From: Geobacillus sp. 46C-IIa
GTDB taxonomy: Bacteria; Bacillota; Bacilli; Bacillales; Anoxybacillaceae
Assembly: GCF_014679505.1 (NCBI RefSeq)
Contig: NZ_CP061474.1
Location: 2,848,001-2,912,000 of the forward strand
Direction: 5' to 3'
Length of the DNA: 64,000 nt
The position numbers were made by a program, and so were the translations under genes. Shown here piece by piece: positions 35,995-43,841 of the stretch (within the stretch, counting starts at the first letter, position 1; each line of letters opens with the position of its first letter). The notes under the pieces are model-generated. The model had not been told where the DNA came from, searched no databases, and worked only from the letters and a program-made list of their open reading frames with translations.

Positions 35995-36171
35995 TCACTC
36001 CAAACGCAGTTCCTTCTTTATTCTGCTGTATTCATCTAGCCATTCATCCGGTACTACGAATCCAGCATCTAGATATCGCTGAATCGCTGCTGTTACATCC
36101 TCAAACCTTTGGGTTTTCCATATACGTTCTGGTATTAAACCGATAGGCGGTTTTTTACGACAAGGCTTCAT
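35995..36171 (-). CDS. Small phage protein (58 aa)
   Basis: ATG at 36171 after GGAGGGATAAGA. MKPCRKKPPIGLIPERIWKT, then helix-rich segments RFEDVTAAIQRYLDAGFVV and DEWLDEYSRIKKEL. A short conserved-looking phage protein upstream of HNH genes; function unknown. Confidence 0.65.
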   Translation of the reverse strand: MKPCRKKPPIGLIPERIWKTQRFEDVTAAIQRYLDAGFVVPDEWLDEYSRIKKELRLE

Positions 36172-36209
36172 TCTTATCCCTCCAAATAAAAAAAGCACCC
36201 ATTGAGTGC

Positions 36210-36434
36210 TTACGATTCAATCTTTTTAATTTGTATGTCCAAACATTTTTGACAGTAGAAAAAGACTCTACTTACTTTACCGTTATTGCTTTCAACTCTA
36301 AATTCACGATACCAGTGATCACATTTCTTTTCAGACTTATGTTCACACTCTTGCGATGGCGGCTTAGGCGGTCTTGATGTTTGTGGTGCAGGTTTTACAC
36401 CGTGACAAATCTCAGCGCTTGGCTTCAAAGGCAT
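36210..36434 (-). CDS. Small Cys-rich phage protein (74 aa)
   Basis: ATG at 36434 after GGAGGAGG. A Pro-rich N-terminal half precedes a possible zinc-binding half with paired Cys/His (QECEHKSEKKCDHW; YCQKCLDIQ). No family recognised. Confidence 0.6.
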   Translation of the reverse strand: MPLKPSAEICHGVKPAPQTSRPPKPPSQECEHKSEKKCDHWYREFRVESNNGKVSRVFFYCQKCLDIQIKKIES

Positions 36435-36480
36435 GTTATTCCTCCTCCAAATAAAAAAGCACCCGTAAAAGGGCGCAATG

Positions 36481-36867
36481 CTATATATATTCTTTTGCAA
36501 ATTTAACCCCGCTTTTTAGTTTCTCGATTTCGATAGTATATCTTTCGTTCAAATAAAGGTATTCTAAGATTGAAATAAGTTTATCCCTATGAAGTCCTTT
36601 TCTTTCTAACTTCATTTCTAACTCTTTATAATTAGGCATTTCAGATAAATCCTTTTCTCCCTTGTAATAAGGGTCCAATTCATCACACACTAAATTTACT
36701 TCTTCGCTACTAATAAATTTTAAATTATCAATTTCAGCTTCAATATCTTCCTGCACACCATTTAACAAACCGTAAATTCTTCCGTCTGTTCCATTGTAAA
36801 TACCTAGATGTTTCTGAATACGATAAATTTCACCTAATAATTTTGCTTCAAAAAGTTTTCTTTCCAT
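36481..36867 (-). CDS. Hypothetical helical phage protein (128 aa)
   Basis: ATG at 36867 after AAAGGAG at 8 bases. Strongly charged and helical, with no signal or membrane segment (LLGEIYRIQKHLGIYNGTDG, YLNERYTIEIEKLKSG). Function unknown. AT-richer than the flanking head genes. Confidence 0.6.
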   Translation of the reverse strand: MERKLFEAKLLGEIYRIQKHLGIYNGTDGRIYGLLNGVQEDIEAEIDNLKFISSEEVNLVCDELDPYYKGEKDLSEMPNYKELEMKLERKGLHRDKLISILEYLYLNERYTIEIEKLKSGVKFAKEYI

Positions 36868-36956
36868 CCTGCCCACTCCTTTCGTCTATTCAATACGACA
36901 AAAGGAGCCATCTTCCTACAACATTCGTTCGTCAAATCTCGACAAAAATAATAATC

Positions 36957-36978
36957 GCCACCTCAAATGAAGTGGCGT
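36957..36978 (-). terminator. Hairpin terminator at left of the IS insertion
   Basis: CGCCAC.TCA with TGA.GTGGCG (36957-36978), followed on the minus strand by ATTATTATTTTTG. It probably ends leftward transcription entering from the Doc/early side. Confidence 0.55.
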
Positions 36979-37060
36979 CCAGCTTCAACCAAAGTCTTTC
37001 ACGTTATCATCATAACACCGATAAACGAAAACATTGTGCCACGATTGTGCCAAAAAAGTG

Positions 37061-37069
37061 CCATGATTA
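37061..37069. repeat. Target-site duplication (left copy), CCATGATTA
   Basis: Nine bases identical to 38632-38640, directly flanking the IS256-family ends. Confidence 0.8.
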
Positions 37070-38631
37070 AGTTAAGTCCATATAATTGTGTAAAAAGGGA
37101 AATAGAAAAAGAGCCATGTTTGCTTCCCCTTTGGTAGAATAAACAGTGAACCAAAAACACCAAACATAAGGAGGAATGCAACCATGGCTCAATATCATAT
37201 TACCCTAAATGATGAACTTTTGCACGGGTTATTCACCAGAGATGAGGGATTAGCTAAGCTATTGGAACAAGTCCTCAATCAAATCCTCGAGGCACAAGTA
37301 GAAGAACAGCTGGGAGCTCGCCGTTATGAACGAACGGAAGAACGAAAAGGCTATCGAAACGGTTCGTATCCACGCCAGCTGACGACCCGGGTGGGACGGT
37401 TGACCTTGCGCGTTCCACGGACAAGAGATGGGGAGTTCTCTACGGAACTGTTCCAACGGTATCAACGGAGCGAACAAGCACTGGTGCTGGCACTAATGGA
37501 AATGGTGGTAAACGGGGTGTCTACCCGAAAAATCACTCAAATCACGGAGGAATTATGCGGCACTTCGTTTTCCAAGTCCACGGTCTCCTCACTGTGCAAG
37601 GGACTGGATCCGATTATCCAAGACTGGAATTGCCGTTCCCTTCATGAACACGTGTATCCGTTTGTGCTAGTAGATGCTATTTATACGAAAGTCCGGGAGG
37701 ATGGACGAGTACGCTCCAGAGCCGTGTTGATCGCTGCAGGAGTGAATGAGGAAGGATATCGGGAAATTCTTGGCCTGCAAATCGGAAACAGTGAATCGGA
37801 GTCCAGCTGGAGTGAGTTCTTCGGATGGCTGAAAGATCGGGGACTCCGGGGAGTGGACTTGATTATCTCGGATCAGCACGGTGGGCTGGTGCAAGCCATT
37901 GAAAAGCATTTCCAAGGCGCTACATGGCAACGATGCCAGACACATTTTATTCGCAATATCCTCGATGCCGCACCAAAGTATATGCAGGATGTCTTGCTCG
38001 AGGAGATTCGTGGGATTCTTCATGCTCCAAATAAGCAAACGGCTCGACTGTTATTGGAACAAGTGCTGGCCAAATGGGAAGAAAAAGCCCCAAAAGCCAT
38101 GCAAATCCTCGAAGAGGGATTCGAAGACGCCACCGCCGTATTGGACTATCCGAACCGTTATCGTCGGCGTCTGCGCACGACCAACGGAGTGGAACGGCTG
38201 AACGAAGAAATTCGCCGCAGAGAACGGGGCATCCGCATCTTTCCGAACCGGGAATCGGTGTATCGCCTCGTTGGCGCCGTGTTGATTGAAATCGATGAAA
38301 AATGGATGTCAGGGCGCAAATACTTGGATATGGCTGAATATTGGCAGTGGCGGAAAACGAAAGAGCAAGGAGTCCGATGGGGGAATCAGGAGGCTCCGGC
38401 GATCAAGAGAGTGGGATAACCTCTACGCCGTGTCAAGGAGAACGTGGAATACCGGAGCGAAGCGAGGATATGCCGCGAAAGCTCCTTGACACGCCTGTTC
38501 CTTGACAACATGATCATTTGTCCGGGAAGGCGACCAGCAGGGAGACTTGCCGGTCTTACCTACCATACGTCAAGTCATCAGGTCCATGTTGTCTATCAAA
38601 GGGGAATTTACACAATAATTTGGACTTGACC
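37070..38631. mobile_element. IS256-family insertion sequence
   Basis: 1562 bp. The left end (AGTTAAGTCCATATAATTGT) and the reverse complement of the right end (GGTCAAGTCCAAATTATTGT) match at 16 of the 20 positions, and both then read GTAAA. Exact 9-bp duplications flank it. The transposase is full length, so it may still be active. A 12-bp inverted repeat (38429-38440, 38482-38493) lies downstream of the transposase inside the element. It is a secondary insertion into prophage intergenic DNA. Confidence 0.85.
37184..38419 (+). CDS. IS256-family (Mutator-like) transposase
   Basis: 411 residues. LEAQVEEQLGARRYERTEER, YRNGSYPRQLTTRVGRLTLR, the DDE residues in YPFVLVDAIYTKVREDG, DLIISDQHGGLVQAI and TTNGVERLNEEIRRRERGIR, and RCQTHFIRNI are typical of IS256 transposases. 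AAGGAGG precedes the ATG. No truncation or frameshift is seen. Confidence 0.96.
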   Translation: MAQYHITLNDELLHGLFTRDEGLAKLLEQVLNQILEAQVEEQLGARRYERTEERKGYRNGSYPRQLTTRVGRLTLRVPRTRDGEFSTELFQRYQRSEQALVLALMEMVVNGVSTRKITQITEELCGTSFSKSTVSSLCKGLDPIIQDWNCRSLHEHVYPFVLVDAIYTKVREDGRVRSRAVLIAAGVNEEGYREILGLQIGNSESESSWSEFFGWLKDRGLRGVDLIISDQHGGLVQAIEKHFQGATWQRCQTHFIRNILDAAPKYMQDVLLEEIRGILHAPNKQTARLLLEQVLAKWEEKAPKAMQILEEGFEDATAVLDYPNRYRRRLRTTNGVERLNEEIRRRERGIRIFPNRESVYRLVGAVLIEIDEKWMSGRKYLDMAEYWQWRKTKEQGVRWGNQEAPAIKRVG

Positions 38632-38640
38632 CCATGATTA
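38632..38640. repeat. Target-site duplication (right copy), CCATGATTA
   Basis: Identical to 37061-37069. Confidence 0.8.
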
Positions 38641-38667
38641 TGTAAACTTAATTTTGTGCAATCAAAA

Positions 38668-38713
38668 AGAGTAACCGGTTTCGTATTTTATCTTTAAGAA
38701 ACCGATTACTCTT
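38668..38713 (-). terminator. Terminator of the Doc operon
   Basis: An imperfect 16-bp stem (38668-38683 with 38698-38713) includes the last codons of the Doc-like gene and runs into TTTTTGATTG on the minus strand. Confidence 0.7.
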
Positions 38714-39119
38714 CATCATCCATGTAATCTCCACTCGATACACGTGAATTCTTTGATAACCAACTTGCCAATTCCTTCTGACATACTTCCTTTTTGGCAA
38801 CTTTGATACACATCTCAAATAGCTCGTCATCTGAGACAATTAACTCATAGCCATTTTTCATTAGGAAAGAATATGCTGCCATCACCGCTGTTCGTTTATT
38901 ACCATCTGAAAAGTAATGACCTGTTGCTATAGCAATCATATAAACAGCCGCTTTTTCGAATAAGGACGGATACTGTTCTTCTCCGAACAAAATTGTGAAC
39001 GGCTTCTCACATACGTATTCAACCATACCAGGGTCTTTTTCTCCGGGTAGCCCTCCATAGCGACGCAACATCGCATCATGGATGTAGCGTAACTCTTCAG
39101 GATAAAGTCTTTCTATCAT
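38706..39119 (-). CDS. Doc-like toxin (Fic/Doc family)
   Basis: 137 residues. The core motif HYFSDGNKRTAVMAAYSFL matches Fic/Doc Hx(F)xxGNKR, and IERLYPEELRYIHDAMLRRY and GLPGEKDPGMVEYV match the N-terminal part of Doc. Doc phosphorylates EF-Tu and stops translation. The Asp before Gly-Asn in the motif leaves open a Fic-type AMP transferase. It overlaps the small gene upstream by one base. Confidence 0.85.
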   Translation of the reverse strand: MIERLYPEELRYIHDAMLRRYGGLPGEKDPGMVEYVCEKPFTILFGEEQYPSLFEKAAVYMIAIATGHYFSDGNKRTAVMAAYSFLMKNGYELIVSDDELFEMCIKVAKKEVCQKELASWLSKNSRVSSGDYMDDEE

Positions 39120-39271
39120 CAGTTTTTAGCTAGCTTTTCTAGCGCTTTATCATAGCGCTTAATTCCTTGTTTTAAAATGGCGTCAATTTTACGTGTATCG
39201 ATGTTCTTTTTCTTTTGTTTTAATTCTTTCTGCAACATAGCCATCTCTTCTTCCCCCTTCCAGTCGCACAT
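39119..39271 (-). CDS. Candidate antitoxin of the Doc-like toxin
   Basis: About 50 residues from the ATG at 39271, which follows AGAGGTGG; an in-frame TTG at 39355 would give 78 residues. Basic, helical sequence (QKELKQKKKNIDTRKIDAIL). It is not a recognisable Phd protein. Antitoxin role is inferred from size and from sharing a base with the toxin start. Confidence 0.6.
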   Translation of the reverse strand: MCDWKGEEEMAMLQKELKQKKKNIDTRKIDAILKQGIKRYDKALEKLAKN

Positions 39272-39363
39272 GCCATCACCACCTCTAAAATAATATACGG
39301 TAACAGCATGTCCCTGATTACTTTTAATTATAAGTTCCACTTCTATGCTTTTCAATCATTATC

Positions 39364-39660
39364 TCAAACGCCACAGAATTTTCCCCGCTTCCTATTCTTC
39401 GTAAACATCCGCTTTGCCATTTCATGCATTTCATCTTTCGGTTTGCCGCGAATGATGTTGGATATGTCCACTGTGGTCAGCTTCCGCTTGCCGATCCGAT
39501 ACCCTTTTTTGTTTAGCTCCTGCACCACCTTTGTGACACTTTCCAGCTGCACATATAAATAGACCGCTTCCTCTTCCATCGTGGTGGGCGTGTAGTTTTC
39601 GATCTTCCGAATGTATTCTCGCAAGTATTCGATTTGCTTTTTCGCTTCCTCGACTAACAC
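39364..39660 (-). CDS. Hypothetical phage protein (98 aa)
   Basis: GTG at 39660 preceded by GGAGG; the frame is open 24 bases further. A helical coiled-coil-like N-terminus (EEAKKQIEYLREYIRKIENY) leads to a basic region with possible DNA binding (GKRKLTTVDISNIIRGKP). No family recognised. Confidence 0.55.
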   Translation of the reverse strand: MLVEEAKKQIEYLREYIRKIENYTPTTMEEEAVYLYVQLESVTKVVQELNKKGYRIGKRKLTTVDISNIIRGKPKDEMHEMAKRMFTKNRKRGKFCGV

Positions 39661-39809
39661 TTGCTCTCCCTCCAATGAGTTCACTTCAATTTACAGACTG
39701 ATGCACTCGCCCTGTTCATGAACCCCTTGATATTTCTAGCTTCAAGCTATTTTACAAAATGAGTGCACACCATGATTTTTTATGTTGTACTAATAGCAAA
39801 AAAGAAAAA

Positions 39810-40352
39810 TCATATCTTGTATTTCATCATCGCCCTATCCATTGCATCTTGATTTACGCCGATATACTTTAAGGTGATATGTGGGCTTGAGTGATTGAAC
39901 AGCTCTTGAAGCATTGCAACGTCTTTTGTTTGCTGGTAAAAGTGATAGCCGAACGTTTTTCTAAGCGTATGCGTACCCACTTCATCGAGCGATACATATT
40001 CGGCTGCTTCTCGAAGAATACGATACGCTGTTGAACGGTCAATAGGACGGTTACCGCCTTGCCGGCTTCGAAAAGCATATTCACCGTCTTTAAGTGTTTT
40101 TGCGTACTCAATCAACTCTTTTCGTATCGCTGGCGGAATACGAATCCGCTTTTCCTTCCTTGTTTTCTTTTCCCGCAGCTTTAAATGTGTCTGTAGCAAA
40201 TCTTCCTTCTTCAGCTGCAATATATCTGATATACGCAAACCTGTGTTAATTCCGATAATGAACAAAATGTAATTGCGCTTGCTTCGTTGTAACAAGTATT
40301 TTTTCATTGCCGCAATCTTTTCTGGATCGCGAATGGGTTGAACAAAGTTCAT
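39810..40352 (-). CDS. Small tyrosine recombinase lacking an arm-binding domain
   Basis: 180 residues, only the catalytic domain: Arg in NTGLRISDILQL, Lys in the REKKTRKEKRIRIP hairpin, HxxR in GTHTLRKTFG, His in LFNHSSPHITLKYIG, with the Tyr in that last block. Its place next to ArpU is usual in Bacillales phages. With a serine integrase present, it is probably not the lysogeny integrase; a role in DNA processing or late control is possible. Confidence 0.85.
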   Translation of the reverse strand: MNFVQPIRDPEKIAAMKKYLLQRSKRNYILFIIGINTGLRISDILQLKKEDLLQTHLKLREKKTRKEKRIRIPPAIRKELIEYAKTLKDGEYAFRSRQGGNRPIDRSTAYRILREAAEYVSLDEVGTHTLRKTFGYHFYQQTKDVAMLQELFNHSSPHITLKYIGVNQDAMDRAMMKYKI

Positions 40353-40792
40353 GACTCATCCCTCCTTCTTTTCCGGTACACCTCAATTTCTAAAGCGAAT
40401 GCTAATTTGTAAAATGCTCTGGACTTCAAACGATAATAATTTCTGTGGCTCATTCCTAGCTCATTGTAAACCGCATAATCAAACACTTCTTCTCCAGTCA
40501 TGTATCGCTGAATAACGATCGCTCGCTCCCAATAATCAAGACGATTTACAGCCTCAACAACGCGCTGAATGTATGCCGCCCGCTCCCGCTCATAATCAGC
40601 ATTCCGAATGGCTATTTCTTCGGTTGAGGAGTGGAACTGATTTGTTTTTGCAGGAACGAGCGAGTAATGTTGAGTCACCTTTGGCAGCTGGTCTAGTTTC
40701 AATGTCAGCAAGAAAATGCGATATTTTTCGAGCGCCGCTTCCACCGCTTTTTTCGTCGCTTTTCGATCGATTTCAGGTAACATAAAGTCCAT
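40349..40792 (-). CDS. ArpU-family late transcription regulator
   Basis: 147 residues. An N-terminal helical region (RKATKKAVEAALEKYRIFLL) and a C-terminal sigma-like helix-turn-helix (RLDYWERAIVIQRYMTGEEV; ELGMSHRNYYRLKSRAFYKL) match ArpU/RinA-like proteins that switch on late genes. It overlaps the recombinase gene by 4 bases. GAGGTTGAGAAG precedes the ATG. Confidence 0.88.
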   Translation of the reverse strand: MDFMLPEIDRKATKKAVEAALEKYRIFLLTLKLDQLPKVTQHYSLVPAKTNQFHSSTEEIAIRNADYERERAAYIQRVVEAVNRLDYWERAIVIQRYMTGEEVFDYAVYNELGMSHRNYYRLKSRAFYKLAFALEIEVYRKRRRDES

Positions 40793-40815
40793 CTTCTCAA
40801 CCTCCGAAATAGTGA

Positions 40816-41010
40816 TTATCTCTGGCGGAATGCCCCACCCTTGCCACGTCTATACACTGGGCGACCTACGCCCATTAATTCTTTAATCTCCCTCTCCGTC
40901 AGCCGCTCTTTTCTTTGCTTTTGTTTTCTCTCTTTCTTATGCTTGCTTTTGCGTTGCTTAACCTTGTTTATCTTCATCCACTTTTGTAATTCCTGCTGGA
41001 TTGTTCGCAT
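40816..41010 (-). CDS. Very basic small phage protein (64 aa)
   Basis: ATG at 41010 after GAAAGGGAGAGG. Lys/Arg-rich helix (KQRKSKHKKERKQKQRKERL), then EREIKELMGVGRPVYRRGKG. Probably nucleic-acid binding; similar small proteins lie next to ArpU in Geobacillus and Bacillus phages. Confidence 0.6.
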   Translation of the reverse strand: MRTIQQELQKWMKINKVKQRKSKHKKERKQKQRKERLTEREIKELMGVGRPVYRRGKGGAFRQR

Positions 41011-41048
41011 TGTACCTCTCCCTTTCATTTTTCTGATAAAACAAAAAA

Positions 41049-41098
41049 GGACACCAATCGTACAGAAATAGCCATGCTACTCTGTACAATCAGTGTCC
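41049..41098 (-). terminator. Long-stem terminator after the antirepressor gene
   Basis: GGACAC and GTACAGA arms pair with TCTGTAC and GTGTCC (41049-41098). The minus-strand transcript ends in TTTTTTG. Confidence 0.8.
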
Positions 41099-41142
41099 TC
41101 ACGCTCTCGGTCTTGGACATATTCACTTACCCATATTATACC

Positions 41143-41877
41143 TTATACTACAGCTTTTTGTAGTAATATTCTAAACGTCTCCCTTCCTTTCGGTGTCACA
41201 AGCGTTTGCACGTCAGCTCGTCCATTTCGCTCCCATTCTTTTAATTCGAATAGAGACGGAACGTATTGAGCATAAGGCTTTAGCTTCCCTTTCTGGTCAC
41301 GATAAATATATTTCTTTTCAAGCAACCAATCAATGAAAACTTTTGGTTTCACCTTCAATTCTTTGGCTGTATCACGGAAGTTTGTGAGCAACCGCCGATC
41401 AACGAGTGCGTCAAAGTAGTCGGCTTTCGGTTGCATCGCCGCGATCTGTTCATTTTGTTTTCGGACCGTTTCTAATGTAGCGCGGAATAAAAGCTTTGTC
41501 TGCTCGTCAGCATGTTTTAGATAGGTTTCGACGAACAAATCGTCATTCGCTACATAGCCGCCAGTTTTTCGTATGGTCGGAATAACCTCGTGCGTAATCC
41601 AACGTTTAAATTGACGCGCTTCTGGCTTGTTACTTGTAAGTATCAAAGAATATAGTCCTGCTTCGTTTACAACGGTTGTCTGCTGTTGGCGCCCTAATGA
41701 ATCGATGAGGTAAACTTTATTTACCTCATCTTCATCAAGCCTAGATACCGCCATTTTATGATTAGAATGGTTCAGTATATCACAAACATCTTTTGCGACA
41801 AACCAAACTTCATCATTCTTTATAATCGTTCGTACTTGACTGCCGCTGTAAATAAACACTTTTTGCAATTGATTCAT
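41143..41877 (-). CDS. Phage antirepressor (BRO-N and KilA-C domains)
   Basis: 244 residues. BRO-N domain (about 1-110: VWFVAKDVCDILNHSNHKMA, VVNEAGLYSLILTSNKPEAR, WITHEVIPTIRKTGGYV) and the KilAC/ANT domain (about 130-244: FRDTAKELKVKPKVFIDWLL). Such proteins counteract CI-type repressors or modulate early expression. Confidence 0.92.
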   Translation of the reverse strand: MNQLQKVFIYSGSQVRTIIKNDEVWFVAKDVCDILNHSNHKMAVSRLDEDEVNKVYLIDSLGRQQQTTVVNEAGLYSLILTSNKPEARQFKRWITHEVIPTIRKTGGYVANDDLFVETYLKHADEQTKLLFRATLETVRKQNEQIAAMQPKADYFDALVDRRLLTNFRDTAKELKVKPKVFIDWLLEKKYIYRDQKGKLKPYAQYVPSLFELKEWERNGRADVQTLVTPKGRETFRILLQKAVV

Positions 41878-41917
41878 CGAAAATCCCTCCCGTAAACTAG
41901 ACCACTATCGGTTCAAG

Positions 41918-42178
41918 CTATAGTGGATTCGTATTTCTCAAAAATGGAGCAGAATTTACTTTTCCCGTGATATTTTTTCTATCCTCTTCACCGACAATGA
42001 CGATGTCATCCTTACCCTGAATCCCTACTGCGGCTCCGAATTGAAAAACGAGCTTATATGGTGTGATCCCGTTATTATTTTCTTGAACTATGCCGATCAA
42101 TCCACTAAAAAACCCGCGTTTTTTATAAGCCAACTTGCCAATCAATTCTCGATCCAGTTTTTCCTCCCGCTGCCGCAT
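41918..42178 (-). CDS. Hypothetical phage protein (86 aa)
   Basis: Beta-rich protein (KRGFFSGLIGIVQENNNGIT, KLVFQFGAAVGIQGKDDIV) that overlaps the stop of the preceding gene by one base. No family recognised. Confidence 0.55.
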   Translation of the reverse strand: MRQREEKLDRELIGKLAYKKRGFFSGLIGIVQENNNGITPYKLVFQFGAAVGIQGKDDIVIVGEEDRKNITGKVNSAPFLRNTNPL

Positions 42179-42384
42179 TAAAACAACTCGCTTTCCTCAT
42201 ACTTAATCCGCGCCGTCTTGCCTTTCGTCGTTTCGATGATCGTATATCCATGCTCAACTGCTTCTGCTACTTTTGCCTTCCCTTGCACGCCGTCAATCAC
42301 AACGACAAGCACCTTTCCAGGAACAACGGGATGTGAAACAGTCATGTTATCTATATCAATCTGCAATTCTTGCGCTCTTCTCAC
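42178..42384 (-). CDS. XtrA/YqaO-like phage protein (68 aa)
   Basis: GTG at 42384 after GGAGGGATCCAA. The pattern VVVIDGVQGKAKVAEAVEHG, then TIIETTKGKTARIKYEE resembles XtrA/YqaO proteins from PBSX and skin; the assignment is tentative. Its ribosome-binding site lies in an inverted repeat. Confidence 0.6.
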   Translation of the reverse strand: MRRAQELQIDIDNMTVSHPVVPGKVLVVVIDGVQGKAKVAEAVEHGYTIIETTKGKTARIKYEESELF

Positions 42385-42386
42385 TT

Positions 42387-42435
42387 GGATCCCTCCGCTG
42401 TGATATAATGATGTTGAGGCTGTCGGGAGGGATCC
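42387..42435 (-). promoter_or_regulatory. Inverted repeat sequestering a ribosome-binding site
   Basis: GGATCCCTCC on one arm (42387-42396) and its exact complement (42426-42435) flank 29 bases. In the minus-strand mRNA the downstream arm contains the GGAGGG Shine-Dalgarno of the XtrA-like gene. The upstream arm can also fold on itself (CGGGATCCCTCCCG), so two structures compete. Confidence 0.5.
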
Positions 42436-42449
42436 CGGCTTTTTTTGTC

Positions 42450-42587
42450 TCATTCAATAACTGTCCATCCGCGTCGGAGTCTGCTTTGTAGCTCATACTT
42501 GCGCAATGGCTCATATACATAAACCACATCGCGATTTTCTTTACGATATAACAAATACCATCTAGCTTTCCGCTTTCGACGCCTCAT
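42450..42587 (-). CDS. Small basic phage protein (45 aa)
   Basis: ATG at 42587, stop at 42450-42452. MRRRKRKARWYLLYRKENRD, then VVYVYEPLRKYELQSRL. It is tightly packed after the 92-residue gene. Looks like short Arg-rich phage proteins; function unknown. Confidence 0.55.
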   Translation of the reverse strand: MRRRKRKARWYLLYRKENRDVVYVYEPLRKYELQSRLRRGWTVIE

Positions 42588-42866
42588 CTAGCGTTCACTC
42601 TCTCGCATAGCAGAATTTAACTTTTCAAGTGTTATTAAGTGCGCATATTTAAACTTCAATACCTCACAATAAACAATGGCATCGATCATTTCCTGCTGTA
42701 AATGCTCCAGCCATTCAATGAATGTGTAATGTGACGGGACGACAGTCGTTCCATATTTCTGAATCCCTTTTTCAGTCTGTGTTTCGAGCAACTTTTGCAC
42801 GTTGCGGAGGATTTGGTTTTTGTTGAGCTCGTCCAGCCAATGCTGAGCATCCACTGTAGTCACCAC
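42588..42866 (-). CDS. Phage protein with MazG-like helical pattern (92 aa)
   Basis: GIQKYGTTVVPSHYTFIEWL followed by EHLQQEMIDAIVYCEVLK resembles all-alpha NTP pyrophosphohydrolase-like proteins that share ExxE/D spacing with MazG and dUTPase_2. Adjacent to the dUTPase gene, so nucleotide handling is plausible but not shown. Confidence 0.55.
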   Translation of the reverse strand: MVTTVDAQHWLDELNKNQILRNVQKLLETQTEKGIQKYGTTVVPSHYTFIEWLEHLQQEMIDAIVYCEVLKFKYAHLITLEKLNSAMRESER

Positions 42867-42869
42867 CTC

Positions 42870-43424
42870 TCAATATCCGCATTCCTGGCGGTGATGGTTG
42901 ATTGCGTTTTTACGGAGATATTCAGCCTCAATTTGATCAAATGTGAAACCAAGCTGTTTTCCTAATCCAAATAACTTTTCAAGCAGGTCAATGTACAAAA
43001 TATCTGTATCTACAAGCATTCCCATTGAGTGACGATCTAACAGTTCTGCCGCTATTGCATTGAGTTCAATAAATGTGTATATAATGTCCGAGTCTGTATT
43101 TGGCATAACAAACGTAAGATCGTCGTTGCCTGTTTCAATGCCGATCGATAATACAAAGTGAAGGCAGTCCACATACTCCTCAAGCAGTGGGTTATACAAC
43201 TCCGGGCACTCTTGCATCATGTCTGGATTGCGCAACGCTGTGGTTCTTGGTTGAGGATCCTCTTTCCAATACTTGAACATCTGCCACTCGTTCGCCAGCT
43301 CGCCAAGTTCCACTTGCAGAGCTAAAACCTTGTTTGGCAACAAATCCTGCCCGCTAAGTCCTTTCTCTTTCACAATGCGTTCATCTAACTCCCTCTGCAG
43401 CTCGAATAATCTTTTCAGTTTCAT
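42870..43424 (-). CDS. Dimeric all-alpha dUTPase (dUTPase_2)
   Basis: 184 residues. Metal-binding ExxE in VLALQVELGELANEWQMFKY and ExxxD in LLEEYVDCLHFVLSIGIETG are diagnostic. It hydrolyses dUTP to dUMP, protecting replicating phage DNA from uracil. Overlaps the upstream gene by 4 bases. Confidence 0.9.
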   Translation of the reverse strand: MKLKRLFELQRELDERIVKEKGLSGQDLLPNKVLALQVELGELANEWQMFKYWKEDPQPRTTALRNPDMMQECPELYNPLLEEYVDCLHFVLSIGIETGNDDLTFVMPNTDSDIIYTFIELNAIAAELLDRHSMGMLVDTDILYIDLLEKLFGLGKQLGFTFDQIEAEYLRKNAINHHRQECGY

Positions 43425-43705
43425 CGGCGCGTCCCCCTTGATCTCGGCCAGCGCCAGTCAATGATTCGTCGGTTGTCGTCATCGTAGTATTTGCGCGGAC
43501 GGTTTCGGTACGCTTCCAGTTCTTCCGGCGTGAGATAGCTGATTTTCACTGCTCCATGCAGTGATTGACGTTGTTTTTTCATGGTCTCTTCTCCCCCTAA
43601 TCGTTGTTTCATTTCTTGCCGTGCCCGTTGCTTATATACTTCTTGGCACTCTTCATAGCGAACAATGGTCACAAGCTGCCGTATGGTCGCCTTGGACCAA
43701 TCCAT
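43421..43705 (-). CDS. Hypothetical phage protein (94 aa)
   Basis: ATG at 43705 after GGAGGTGACCAGC. MDWSKATIRQLVTIVRYEEC, then a short basic region and a Tyr/Asp/Arg-rich C-terminus (RPRKYYDDDNRRIIDWRWPR). Similar short proteins occur in Geobacillus phage replication modules; function unknown. Confidence 0.6.
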   Translation of the reverse strand: MDWSKATIRQLVTIVRYEECQEVYKQRARQEMKQRLGGEETMKKQRQSLHGAVKISYLTPEELEAYRNRPRKYYDDDNRRIIDWRWPRSRGTRR

Positions 43706-43841
43706 GCTGGTCACCTCCGGCTCGTTCGTATTCACGTTGAATCTCTTCTAAGGTCAGCTTTGAGAGTGCTCGGCCATCGCTTGCGGAAAAGACGCCTTGA
43801 CGACGCAAATGTTGTATGAGCACGTACTTGATCAGTATCAC
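43653..43841 (-). CDS. FbpA-like small phage protein (62 aa)
   Basis: GTG start. The pattern LIKYVLIQHLRRQGVFSASD, then GRALSKLTLEEIQREYE resembles the Fur-regulated basic protein FbpA family, though here no Fur link is evident. The 3' part overlaps the next gene by 53 bases in another frame. Confidence 0.5.
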   Translation of the reverse strand: MILIKYVLIQHLRRQGVFSASDGRALSKLTLEEIQREYERAGGDQHGLVQGDHTAACDHCSL

